DNA of 64,000 nt from Ktedonobacterales bacterium (GTDB lineage Bacteria > Chloroflexota > Ktedonobacteria > Ktedonobacterales > Ktedonobacteraceae), in the NCBI GenBank assembly GCA_027451525.1, contig DAIDJF010000017.1:1-64000 (forward strand), written 5' to 3'. The notes beneath the pieces are model-generated. The model did not search any database. It was not told the DNA's origin and was given only the letters and a program-made list of their open reading frames with translations. Positions 17,860 to 29,920 of the stretch are shown here, one piece after another (position 1 is the stretch's first letter; each line of letters starts with the position of its first letter). The position numbers and the translations under genes were made by a program.

Positions 17860-18522
17860 ATGCATACACTACAAGAAAGGCCCCAGGCAACACCCTGGCA
17901 ATTGTTCCGTCTCTGGGGCTTGATCGGTTTGCAATCCTTTGGCGGTGGCGCGTCCACCGTCTTTCTTATTCAGCGCACATTTATCGACCAACAACGCTGG
18001 ATGACAATGGAAGAGTTTTCGCAATACTGGAATCTCTGTCTTTTTACTCCTGGTATCAACATCGTAGCGATTACTGTGTTGATTGGGCGCAAGCTGAGCG
18101 GCTGGCGTGGTGTTATGACATCGCTGCTGGGCCTGTTGTTGCCAAGTGCGACAATCACCTGTCTCCTGGCGGCTGGTTTTGTGCTCGTGCAACATTCACA
18201 TGCCGTTCAAGCGATCTTGCGCGGTGTCATTCCGGCAACGGCAGGTATTATGTTCCTAGTCGCGGTCAACTTCGCGCGCCCGATTGTGCAGCGTGAATAT
18301 AAAGCGGGGATCAAAGCTCTTGTGCTTAGCGCGGCTATTATGCTTGCCAGCGCGGCTGCGTTAATCGTCTTCAAACTCTCGGTCATTGCGCTTCTGCTCA
18401 GTGTGGCCTTACTGGGTGCGCTAATCTTCACGCCCTGGCGTAGCGTGAAAAACACTCCCAATGCTCCCACACCTCAACCCACATCTGAGATAGCCGAGGA
18501 AGGAAATGTCAGCCATGATTAA
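17860..18522 (+). CDS. Chromate transporter, N-terminal half (ChrA-like subunit 1)
   Basis: A 220-residue membrane protein of the CHR family, short-chain type, where the usual ChrA is split into two genes. RLWGLIGLQSFGGGASTVFLIQ is the family signature near the N-terminus, followed by about five hydrophobic segments. CHR pairs export chromate, driven by the membrane potential. The frame opens at 17812, but ATG at 17860 follows GAAGG and fits the usual N-terminus (HTLQERP, then WQLFRLWG). The next gene begins before this one ends, so translation is coupled. A perfect TATAAT at 17808-17813 could be its -10 box. Confidence 0.88.
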   Translation: MHTLQERPQATPWQLFRLWGLIGLQSFGGGASTVFLIQRTFIDQQRWMTMEEFSQYWNLCLFTPGINIVAITVLIGRKLSGWRGVMTSLLGLLLPSATITCLLAAGFVLVQHSHAVQAILRGVIPATAGIMFLVAVNFARPIVQREYKAGIKALVLSAAIMLASAAALIVFKLSVIALLLSVALLGALIFTPWRSVKNTPNAPTPQPTSEIAEEGNVSHD

Positions 18523-19027
18523 CCCGCTGATCTATTTTTTGCTCTTTTTCAAAGCCTCGCTCTTCTCAACGGGTGGTTTTAGCAACTTGCCAAGCTTGCA
18601 TCAAGATTTGCTTGCCAATCGCTGGGCTGTTGACGCCGATTTTGGCGAATCTATCGCTATTGGGCAGATCAGTCCCGGTCCTAATGGCCTGTGGGTGATT
18701 AGTCTGGGGTATCTGACGTATGGTTATTTAGGCGCATTCCTGGCCTTGATCGCGATCATCTTGCCTGCCCTGCTCGTCCTGGCGGTAGCTGCGGGCTATA
18801 ATCGTATCGAGCAACAAAAATGGGTTGCGGGACTGATGAAGGGCATCTCGTTAGGGGTGATTGGCATCACGCTGACCGTGTGTTGGACAATTATTCGCCA
18901 ACCCGGTACAGACTGGCGTGGCTGGATTATCGCCGTTGTAGCCTTTGGGCTGGCACTTACGCGCAAGGTCAATCTGCTCTTGATCTTGAGTCTGGCTGGC
19001 TTGGCCGGGTATTTGCTCTATCGTTAA
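18506..19027 (+). CDS. Chromate transporter, C-terminal half (ChrA-like subunit 2)
   Basis: A 173-residue membrane protein with the second CHR domain: LLFFKASLFSTGGFSNLPSL and IAIGQISPGPNGLWV are the family motifs, followed by four or five hydrophobic helices. It overlaps the upstream half by 17 bases, the usual arrangement for two-gene ChrA systems whose products pair in opposite orientations. GAGGAAGGA ends three bases before ATG 18506 and about twelve before a second in-frame ATG at 18515; which is used is uncertain. Confidence 0.88.
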   Translation: MSAMINPLIYFLLFFKASLFSTGGFSNLPSLHQDLLANRWAVDADFGESIAIGQISPGPNGLWVISLGYLTYGYLGAFLALIAIILPALLVLAVAAGYNRIEQQKWVAGLMKGISLGVIGITLTVCWTIIRQPGTDWRGWIIAVVAFGLALTRKVNLLLILSLAGLAGYLLYR

Positions 19028-19162
19028 GCACATATCTGTCATGTACCAGTCATGCACGTAAAATTGCTTCCCTGTTGCGGTTGCTACATTACGTGTCATA
19101 AGCTATAATTTTGATTGTCCTGGCAAATATCGAACAGAGATCGCGTGCAGCGAGGGAGCATC

Positions 19163-22100
19163 ATGGGCGAGCAGTTACACATTATCCTTGTCCCACACAC
19201 ACATTGGGACCGCGAGTGGTATCAGACCTTTCAGCAATTTCGTATGCGCCTGATCAAAACGGTCGATCTGCTGCTCGACGTTTTGGATAGTGATCTGCAA
19301 TTTTACCATTTTATGCTCGACGGTCAAACGGTTGTCCTTGATGACTATTTGGAAGTCAAGCCGGAACAGCGTGAGCGACTGGCTGGCTATATCCGGTCTG
19401 GGCGCATCCTGACTGGTCCCTGGTATCTACAACCCGATGAGTTCCTCGTGAGCGGCGAAGCACTGATCCGCAACTTACAGATTGGCCTGCGCCGTGCGGC
19501 TGAATTTGGCACGCCTATGCGTGTTGGCTACGTGCCCGATACCTTTGGGCATATCGCGCAATTACCACAACTCTTACATGGTTTTGGGATTGAAAGCGCG
19601 GTCTTCTGGCGTGGTGTGGGCGCGGAGGCGCGCAAGAGCGAGTTTTTCTGGCGTGCTCCCGATGGCACGCGCGTGTTGGTCTTGCATCTCGCGGATCCTA
19701 TTGGCTACTCAAATGCGCGCCAGATGCCTCTGCAAGTGGACGAATTTGTAACGCGCACAGAACTGTTGGTTGCGAATATTTTGCCCAAAGCGACCACTGA
19801 TACCCTACTCTTTATGAATGGCTCTGATCATCTGGAGCCACAGGTTGGTCTGCCAGCCGTAATTGCTGCCGCCAATCAACAACTTGCGCACATTGATCCA
19901 CGTCACCAACATTTACTGGCTCAATTAGAGGCTCATCACGGTCCATCAACTGTGTATGACACGATAGAGGTGCATATCGGCACACTACCAGAGTATATTG
20001 AGCGTGTGCGCCAGTGGCATGAGCAACATGGGCAAAAGCTTGAGGCGGTACTGCAAACGCTGACGGGCGAAATGCGGAGTGGGCAGTTCGCACCCCTGTT
20101 ACCATCGGTCCTCTCAACGCGCATGTGGATTAAACAGCAGAATAGCGCGACCGAACACCTTTTGGAACGCTGGGTTGAGCCGTTGACGGTCTGGGCCAGT
20201 CTCGTGGGCAAGAACGTACCATATCCCCAGGAACTTGTTGCTTTAGCCTGGCGGTATCTGCTGCAAAATCATGCCCATGATAGTATCTGTGGTTGTAGTG
20301 TCGATCAGGTGCATCGTGAGAATGGGGTGCGTTTCGCGCAAAGCCAGCAAGTGGGCGAAGGACTCGTCGATGATGCCATGCAGCAACTGACCGCAGTCGT
20401 CAATACGCTTGCTCCTTTCCAAACTCCTCATACCAGTGCCATGCCCGTTCCGATTGTTGTTTTTAATCCTGCTCCCGGCCCCCGTACAGAAGTTGTGCAG
20501 GCGACTGTGCAACTCCCCGGATCGCTACATAATGCGGTGATTGTTGACGCGCGTGGACAGCATATGCCTTATCGTATTGCCGAACGTCGGCGCGAGGAAC
20601 TTGGCTCGATGCCTGTTGCGCGTGAAATGTTGGCTACTGCCGCTATGTTCGCTGGTGTCACTACACCAGAACAATTTCTACAGATGGCACGTAGCTTGAT
20701 GGCTTCTTTCACCGGGCAATCCGATGATATGTATGATCTGACGCGCATCTATATCGAAGATTATACTGAGTCCCCCATTCATCACGAGCCGCATTCACAT
20801 CAACCGGGTGTGATATACGTAGAATTGATGATCGCGGCGAAGGGGCGCACCATTATCAACACGCCAGACATTCACCGTGCTGCTCAGCAGCTTCTCGACC
20901 TGTTACAGCGCGAGGATATCCATACTTTCGAGGTCTCGCTGGTCGATCAGGCACGCGAAATGATTGAACTGCTTGCCGCTGATCTTCCCGCTTACGGACT
21001 AAAAACTTTCTGGCTTTATCCGCGCGGTCTGAGTGATGCTCCTGAGTTGCCTGCAGCCTATGGGGAACAGATACACGCGCACGATACCACAATAGAGAAT
21101 GCCTATTATCGGGTGGAAGCTAATCCGCAAGATGGCACCCTGACGATCACTGATAAAGAGACCAATGCCGTGTTTACAGGTCTGCACCGTTTTGTGGATG
21201 GCGGCGATGTGGGTGATTTGTACAACTATTGTCCGCCCGAACACGATACGTTGGTCAGTACACCGGCTGAGCCGCCCAAGATCGAGTTAGTGCAGGTAGG
21301 CCCACTACGTGCTATGCTGCGCGTTAGTGGACGCTGGGCACTGCCAGGAGCCTGTACTGCTAACCGCAGTGGGCGCAGTGAACGAGCGACAAGTTGTCCT
21401 ATCGTCAGCGAAATTGCGGTAACAAGTGGCGTGCGGCGCGTTGATATTCATACAAGTGTCGATAATCGCGTCAGGGATCATCGTCTGCGCGTCTTTTTTC
21501 CTGTTCCATACGTAACACAAGAGGTAGCAAGCGAAGCGACGTTTGAGGTGCGTATACGTCCAGTTGAGCAGCCTCGTCCTGAGAATATCGCGGAATGGAT
21601 TGAGGAGCCGAGCAACACTTTTCCGCAGAAACGGTTTGTGGATGTCAGGAAGGGCGAGATTGGCCTGGCGATTCTTAATCGCGGTTTGCCTGAATACGAG
21701 GTAGTACGCACAGGGCCGGGGATTGCTGAAGATGGAGAGGCTATTGCTCTCACGTTGCTACGCTGCGTGGAATGGCTCTCACGCGGGGATTTAGCGACGC
21801 GACGTGGGCATGCTGGGCCAATGGAACATACACCGGAGGCGCAATGTCTGGGGCGACAGGAGTTTGACTATGCCATCGTGCCACATCGTGGCTCTTGGGA
21901 GACGGACGAGGCGTTTATCTTGCGCGAGGCGCAGGCGTTCAATACACCGTTGACCACACGGGCGATCGTGACCGATGCGCACGAGGGGCAGTTGCCCAAT
22001 CAGACAACGTTGCTCTCTGTTGAGCCACGTGAACTGGTGATTAGCGCGATAAAGCGTGCTAAGCAGGGTAACGGGTTCGTGGTGCGTCTGTATAATCCGC

Positions 22101-22291
22101 TTATGCGCCCGCTGCGTGCCCATATTCGCCCAGGAATTGCATATAGCACAGCCTATAGAGCAAACTTATTAGAGGAGACCATTGGTGAACCGCTTGACGT
22201 TGTCGTGGCTGATAAAGGCACGATGATGGAACGAGAGGTTGTGGTGGAGATAGGTGGAGGAGGTATAATGACTGTCATCTTTGTGGCCTGA
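19163..22291 (+). CDS. Glycoside hydrolase family 38 alpha-mannosidase
   Basis: A 1042-residue enzyme of GH38. HTHWDREW at residue 12 and GYVPDTFGH near 123-130 contain zinc ligands and the catalytic nucleophile (Asp126). The conserved helical-domain motif LQNHAHDSICGCSVDQVHRE follows near residue 370, then the C-terminal beta-domains. It has no signal peptide, so it is probably cytoplasmic and trims alpha-mannosides or mannosylglycerate-like solutes; the linkage cannot be set from sequence. GAGGGAG before ATG 19163 gives a better start than the TTG at 19115. No transporter or PTS gene is beside it, so the sugar source is unclear. Confidence 0.93.
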   Translation: MGEQLHIILVPHTHWDREWYQTFQQFRMRLIKTVDLLLDVLDSDLQFYHFMLDGQTVVLDDYLEVKPEQRERLAGYIRSGRILTGPWYLQPDEFLVSGEALIRNLQIGLRRAAEFGTPMRVGYVPDTFGHIAQLPQLLHGFGIESAVFWRGVGAEARKSEFFWRAPDGTRVLVLHLADPIGYSNARQMPLQVDEFVTRTELLVANILPKATTDTLLFMNGSDHLEPQVGLPAVIAAANQQLAHIDPRHQHLLAQLEAHHGPSTVYDTIEVHIGTLPEYIERVRQWHEQHGQKLEAVLQTLTGEMRSGQFAPLLPSVLSTRMWIKQQNSATEHLLERWVEPLTVWASLVGKNVPYPQELVALAWRYLLQNHAHDSICGCSVDQVHRENGVRFAQSQQVGEGLVDDAMQQLTAVVNTLAPFQTPHTSAMPVPIVVFNPAPGPRTEVVQATVQLPGSLHNAVIVDARGQHMPYRIAERRREELGSMPVAREMLATAAMFAGVTTPEQFLQMARSLMASFTGQSDDMYDLTRIYIEDYTESPIHHEPHSHQPGVIYVELMIAAKGRTIINTPDIHRAAQQLLDLLQREDIHTFEVSLVDQAREMIELLAADLPAYGLKTFWLYPRGLSDAPELPAAYGEQIHAHDTTIENAYYRVEANPQDGTLTITDKETNAVFTGLHRFVDGGDVGDLYNYCPPEHDTLVSTPAEPPKIELVQVGPLRAMLRVSGRWALPGACTANRSGRSERATSCPIVSEIAVTSGVRRVDIHTSVDNRVRDHRLRVFFPVPYVTQEVASEATFEVRIRPVEQPRPENIAEWIEEPSNTFPQKRFVDVRKGEIGLAILNRGLPEYEVVRTGPGIAEDGEAIALTLLRCVEWLSRGDLATRRGHAGPMEHTPEAQCLGRQEFDYAIVPHRGSWETDEAFILREAQAFNTPLTTRAIVTDAHEGQLPNQTTLLSVEPRELVISAIKRAKQGNGFVVRLYNPLMRPLRAHIRPGIAYSTAYRANLLEETIGEPLDVVVADKGTMMEREVVVEIGGGGIMTVIFVA

Positions 22292-22484
22292 CCAGTAAAA
22301 TGAATAGCAGACATATGTAAAAACGGGAGTAGGAATAGTCAATTTCTGCATCTTTTCCCATTTTATCCCATTGTGGGTACAATTTGGCCTGTGCATACGT
22401 TGTAGATTGTAATGTGAGCAATTGAAATCGTATGGTGTACTGGGAGGCAGTACTCTATTCTGTTTTTGAAAGGGGTTGTGTCCG

Positions 22485-23081
22485 GTGAATGTGTATTTTC
22501 CTATGGTAATTGCGACTGCATTGGCAGGCGGTACTACAAGTTTACTGAATACGCTTAATAGTTTTGTTGGACCTTTGATCGGGTGTACTGTTGCTTTTCT
22601 GGTGATTTTCTGGATTAGTCTGGTGGTCTGGACTTTCCGTGATATCCGCGCGCGCACACAGGATATGCTTTCGCAGATTCTTGCGCCGGTGTTGGTGGCT
22701 GTCTTCTTCGTTGGAGGTCTGTTTATCTATATGATCTTGCGTCCGCGCCAAACGCTGGCTGAAGTCTACGAGCGCCAATTAGAAGAGGAGTCGTTGTTAG
22801 CGGAGATGACAGAACGGCAGACATGTAGTCATTGTCATGCGCGGATCGAGTCAGATTTCCAGATTTGTCCTTCTTGCGGACAGAAACTCAAACGGCCCTG
22901 TCCCAAGTGTGAGCGTCTACTGGAGCCGCGTTGGGGCTTCTGTCCATATTGTACAACGAGCCTGGGTAATGGCCCTATGCCTAATATGCCAGGGATGCCC
23001 GTACCTGTGATGCAAGGGATGCCTGTGCCGGGCAATCAAGGCATGCCGATGAGCGGCACGCTAGGGAATAATCGCTTCTAA
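22485..23081 (+). CDS. Membrane protein with double zinc-ribbon tail
   Basis: A 198-residue protein with two transmembrane segments (about residues 28-53 and 67-90) and then a charged helix. Two zinc ribbons follow: CSHCHARIESDFQICPSC and CPKCERLLEPRWGFCPYC. The last 30 residues are a Met/Pro/Gly repeat (PGMPVP, GMPVP, GMPMSG). Zinc ribbons of this sort usually mediate protein contacts. GTG at 22485 was chosen because AAAGGGG lies nine bases upstream; no ATG precedes the first helix at a suitable distance. TTCCCA-17-TACAAT at 22355-22383 is a weak promoter candidate. No function can be named. Confidence 0.75.
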   Translation: MNVYFPMVIATALAGGTTSLLNTLNSFVGPLIGCTVAFLVIFWISLVVWTFRDIRARTQDMLSQILAPVLVAVFFVGGLFIYMILRPRQTLAEVYERQLEEESLLAEMTERQTCSHCHARIESDFQICPSCGQKLKRPCPKCERLLEPRWGFCPYCTTSLGNGPMPNMPGMPVPVMQGMPVPGNQGMPMSGTLGNNRF

Positions 23082-23102
23082 TTTCTTATCGCGTGTGCAA
23101 AT

Positions 23103-23139
23103 GAATAGACGTTGGTGTTAGAACTGCCAACGTCTATTC
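23103..23139 (+). terminator. Hairpin after zinc-ribbon gene
   Basis: Arms GAATAGACGTTGG and CCAACGTCTATTC are perfectly complementary (13 bp) with an 11-base loop. The stem is followed by TCCTATCCCCCTTTT, so it is a plausible rho-independent terminator. Confidence 0.7.
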
Positions 23140-23175
23140 TCCTATCCCCCTTTTCGGTCATTTTCGCTTACGAGT

Positions 23176-23204
23176 TTGGTAGATCAAGCGGAATATGATA
23201 TAAT
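23176..23204 (+). promoter_or_regulatory. Promoter of gyrB
   Basis: TTGGTA (23176-23181), 17 bases, and TATAAT (23199-23204), with TG one base before the -10 box (extended -10). The predicted start near 23211 leaves a leader of about 270 bases before gyrB. Confidence 0.75.
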
Positions 23205-23212
23205 AAAGAGGC

Positions 23213-23241
23213 GTAAATGTGGCGATTTTTACCACATTTAC
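23213..23241 (+). promoter_or_regulatory. Stem-loop at the start of the gyrB leader
   Basis: GTAAATGTGG and CCACATTTAC are perfectly complementary (10 bp) around a nine-base loop. The dyad begins within a few bases of the predicted transcription start. It may protect the 5' end of the mRNA or act as an operator. The remaining leader to 23479 holds no clear ORF or known riboswitch. Confidence 0.5.
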
Positions 23242-23449
23242 CATGCTCTAATAAGAATATCTTTATATAGGTTCGTGTAGTCCTCCACCAACACACCTCC
23301 TGTCTTGTTGCAGATTACCGTTGTGCTGCGCATATGGTATGCATAGTGTGTGCCAGCCCAAGTTTTCTGCTCGTGGCTCTTTGTGAATATGGTGCGAGAT
23401 GAACTGTGCAACCGCATACTATGTGCTTCTATTACGATACAACCGATAA

Positions 23450-26803
<3,354 letters not shown>

Positions 26804-26923
26804 GGTGGATTTGGGAATTCTCATAGATACTGGCTCGCCAAATGTTTATGAGCGCGGGCCAGATATCTTCATTTTGGAGAAGGGATTGCAGCAGCCTTCT
26901 TTTTCTCTACAAAAACGCCGCTT

Positions 26924-27409
26924 ATGCTATTAATGGCAGGCTCTGTTTATCACCTTATTGGTAATAGGCAGAAAGAGTTAGCCCTACCTGTCGGAGTATT
27001 TGGTGCCTCATACTCTAATCTTCCAAAGATAATGAGTGCTATTAAGTTTGCTTCAGAGCATAATGCATTATGGACTGATGGTATCGATGGCACATCTGAT
27101 TACTTATCCGTTCTAGAGTTTATGCAAGAAAAATTTCTCAATCAACTAAGAGCGAAGGAGTTAGCAGATGATTTTCCTGAGCAGAATTTACAATTTGTCG
27201 CACGTGTATTGAAACTGCTTCCACAACCTTCTGAGCAGGAGATCCAGAAAATTGTTGCAAATAGCAATATGGATAGGCGCGGCAAGCAGATGATTAAACA
27301 AACGCTTCTCGCTTCTAGAGGCATATTGATCTGTAGTCCTCTCTATGTTGCCCTGGCTGATAAACAATACCAGGTGGAGAGTTTGAACATTTCGAGCAGT
27401 TCCTTATAA
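26924..27409 (+). CDS. Hypothetical protein
   Basis: A 161-residue ORF 120 bases after gyrB, not recognised. It has no signal peptide beyond a mildly hydrophobic start, no cysteine cluster, and a helical, charged middle (LRAKELADDFPEQNLQFVAR, then EQEIQKIVANSNMDRRGKQM). The frame is open back to 26852 without a standard start, and no good ribosome-binding site precedes ATG 26924. It could therefore be the tail of a decayed gene. Codon use is more AT-rich than in gyrB and selB, which suggests a different origin. Treat as a tentative gene. Confidence 0.45.
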   Translation: MLLMAGSVYHLIGNRQKELALPVGVFGASYSNLPKIMSAIKFASEHNALWTDGIDGTSDYLSVLEFMQEKFLNQLRAKELADDFPEQNLQFVARVLKLLPQPSEQEIQKIVANSNMDRRGKQMIKQTLLASRGILICSPLYVALADKQYQVESLNISSSSL

Positions 27410-27720
27410 AGCATCAATGAAGGAGAGATTAGCCGTTGATATAGCTATTAATTAATGGATTGATTTATTACCTTCGTCTAGTCCCTTTTTTCTCTCTTTC
27501 GGTCCGAAGATTTATGACATCCTACAGGATAATTACAGAAGTGCCTGTGTAGAAATTCGTTTCGTGCTCACATCCCCAAAAAGCACGTAGTCAGAGCGAC
27601 GTTCGTGTTGTATACTAAGGTTTGTCACTGTCACGTTGCATTTTTCTGGCGTGCATTTTTCCGGCTCCCGCTGTTGGGTTTCTGGGCAATGCGCACGTTT
27701 ATTATATATATGGACTGGCT
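27410..27720. other. Intergenic region upstream of selB
   Basis: In these 311 bases no ORF longer than a few dozen codons looks real. TGCATTTTTC occurs twice about 15 bases apart close to selB, and TATATATATGG precedes the selB start. No convincing promoter or terminator could be fixed. Confidence 0.4.
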
Positions 27721-29733
27721 ATGAGTTGCATTGGAACTGCTGGACATGTCGATCATGGCAAATCGACACTGGTTAAGGCCTTGACAGGCATTGACCCTGA
27801 CCGTCTGGCGGAAGAGAAAGAGCGCGGCATGACGATTGACCTGGGTTTCGCCTGGCTCACGTTGCCAAGCGGGCGCGAGGTTAGTATCGTCGATGTGCCG
27901 GGCCATGAGAGCTTTATCAAGAATATGCTGGCGGGTGTGGGCGGCATCGATGCCGCTCTGCTGGTCATCGCGGCCGATGAGGGGGTAATGCCCCAGACGC
28001 GCGAGCATCTGGCGATTCTTGATCTCTTGCGTGTGCCGCGTGGCGTAGTTGCCCTTACCAAAGCCGATCTTGTCGATGAGGAATGGCTAGAACTGGTTCG
28101 CGAAGAGATTGAGGAACTGCTCAAACCGACAACGCTGGCAGGCTCCGCGATCATTCCCGTCTCGGCCTATACGCGCCAGGGGCTTCCGCAGCTTGTCGAG
28201 CAACTAGAGCGCGTGTTGCAAGAGGCGGAGCAACGGCAGAATATTGGGCGGCCCCGTCTGCCGATTGATCGCGTTTTCACGATGACTGGCTTCGGCACGG
28301 TTGTCACTGGCACACTGCTTGATGGCGTATTCAAGGTTGGGCAAGAGGTCGAAGTTTTGCCGAAAGGCACGAAGACGCGCATCCGTACCCTGCAAACCCA
28401 TCGCCAGCAGATCGAAAGCGCGCAACCAGGGAGTCGCGTCGCTATCAATATCGCGAATGTAGCACGCGGTGAATTGGAACGCGGCAATGTTGTCGCCCTA
28501 CCGGGTCAGTTGCGTACTACCATGCTTTTCGATGCGCGTATTACGCTATTAAAGGATGCTGAGCGTTCCTTGCAGCACAATACCCTGGTGGATGTCTATA
28601 GTGGCTCACAGGAAATCTCAGCGCGTATTCGATTGCTTGAGGGCAATGAGTTGCAGCCTGGACAGAGTGGCTGGGCGCAGGTACGCTTGAGCGAGCCTGC
28701 AGTACTTGCACGACGCGACCGTTTCATTTTGCGCATCCCATCGCCGAGTGCCACAATTGGGGGTGGCGAAGTGGTAGATGTATTGCCGCGCTATCACCGT
28801 CGTCTACAACCTGCCGTGCTGGAGAATCTAGAACGTCTCTCGCACGGTTCGCCCGAAGAACTGGTATTGGCTGCTCTAGACCGCCACGCGGGAACGCGCA
28901 CAGCTGTCAAGGGTGGGGTGGCCGCAAAGGCAGCAGTGCGCATTGAGGGCTATGAATTGGCTGAGATTGTAAAACAGTGTAATCTGGCTAGAGATGTGAC
29001 ATTCCTGACATTGACGACGTTATTATCTGAGAAGAGAGTACGTCATATTGGAGGTGAGGGAGAAGAAGGTGTCTGGTTTGCTCAGCATATTTGGGATGTA
29101 GTTGAAGAAGAGACGAACCGTGTTTTGAGCGATTACCATCGCCAGTATCCTATACGTAGTGGGCTGGCGAAAGAGGAATGGCGTGCCCGTCTGGGCCTCT
29201 CTTCCAAGGTAGCATCTCTGATCTTTCCGGTTTTACAGGCAGAAGGCCACGTGGAGGTGGTCACAACTACGGCGGTGCCTGCCTCGTTCACGGGCACAAC
29301 GTCGGGTGCTGGTGGGCTGATACGCTTGCCAGGATTTACGCCGCGTTTCTCCGAAAAACAGCAAGAGCAGATTGAACGGCTGCTCCGGCGTTTCCGAGAG
29401 AGTCCATTTACACCGCCTGGGCGGGCGGAGGCTGAAGCCAGTGTGGGGACAGAGGTGGTTGCGGCATTGATCGAGCAAGGCCGTCTGGTGAAACTGGGCG
29501 ATGGTATCCTGTTTCTACGCGAGACCTATGATGAGGCTGTGAACAGGTTAGTCGCATATCTACGTGAGCATACAAAGATGACGGCGGCTGAAGCCCGCGA
29601 TATCTTAGGGGCAACGCGCAAATATATCCTGCCGCTCCTCGAACATATGGATGCATTGCGTATTACAAGGCGTGTGGGTGATGAGCGTGTGTTGGGGATT
29701 GCAGCCGAGGCTCGTCAGAGCGAGATGCTCTGA
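27721..29733 (+). CDS. selB: Selenocysteine-specific elongation factor SelB
   Basis: SelB (670 residues) carries Sec-tRNA to UGA codons marked by a SECIS hairpin. The GTPase domain begins with [19 protein letters not shown] and has the switch sequence [21 protein letters not shown] (G3) and LTKADLVD (G4). The latter half, from about residue 380, consists of winged-helix repeats that bind mRNA, which separates SelB from EF-Tu. The frame opens at 27622, but ATG 27721 gives the standard N-terminus. No selA, selD or selC lies in the window and no in-frame UGA selenoprotein was recognised, so the partners must be elsewhere. Confidence 0.93.
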   Translation: MSCIGTAGHVDHGKSTLVKALTGIDPDRLAEEKERGMTIDLGFAWLTLPSGREVSIVDVPGHESFIKNMLAGVGGIDAALLVIAADEGVMPQTREHLAILDLLRVPRGVVALTKADLVDEEWLELVREEIEELLKPTTLAGSAIIPVSAYTRQGLPQLVEQLERVLQEAEQRQNIGRPRLPIDRVFTMTGFGTVVTGTLLDGVFKVGQEVEVLPKGTKTRIRTLQTHRQQIESAQPGSRVAINIANVARGELERGNVVALPGQLRTTMLFDARITLLKDAERSLQHNTLVDVYSGSQEISARIRLLEGNELQPGQSGWAQVRLSEPAVLARRDRFILRIPSPSATIGGGEVVDVLPRYHRRLQPAVLENLERLSHGSPEELVLAALDRHAGTRTAVKGGVAAKAAVRIEGYELAEIVKQCNLARDVTFLTLTTLLSEKRVRHIGGEGEEGVWFAQHIWDVVEEETNRVLSDYHRQYPIRSGLAKEEWRARLGLSSKVASLIFPVLQAEGHVEVVTTTAVPASFTGTTSGAGGLIRLPGFTPRFSEKQQEQIERLLRRFRESPFTPPGRAEAEASVGTEVVAALIEQGRLVKLGDGILFLRETYDEAVNRLVAYLREHTKMTAAEARDILGATRKYILPLLEHMDALRITRRVGDERVLGIAAEARQSEML

Positions 29734-29920
29734 AACAGCAAATACGGAAAACTTTCAAGTTGAACAAGCTATGTGCTTGGAGCGGTAAGCTTCAAGTTTA
29801 TTCAATATCCGATTACAAGAGTACCCATTTCGTGTAAATTGTTCCATTCTGTCGCAAAATAGGTTAAAATAGTGGCGCGGTACACGAGTGTTAGACCGTC
29901 ACCTGTAAGTGCGGAGAGCT

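Noticed and set aside
23176..23241. Replication origin near gyrB
   Set aside because: No DnaA-box cluster, dnaA, dnaN or recF is visible.
29751..29815. Hairpin or terminator after selB with CAAGC/GCTTG and two TTCAAGTT copies
   Set aside because: Pairing is short and broken; the evidence is too weak to annotate.
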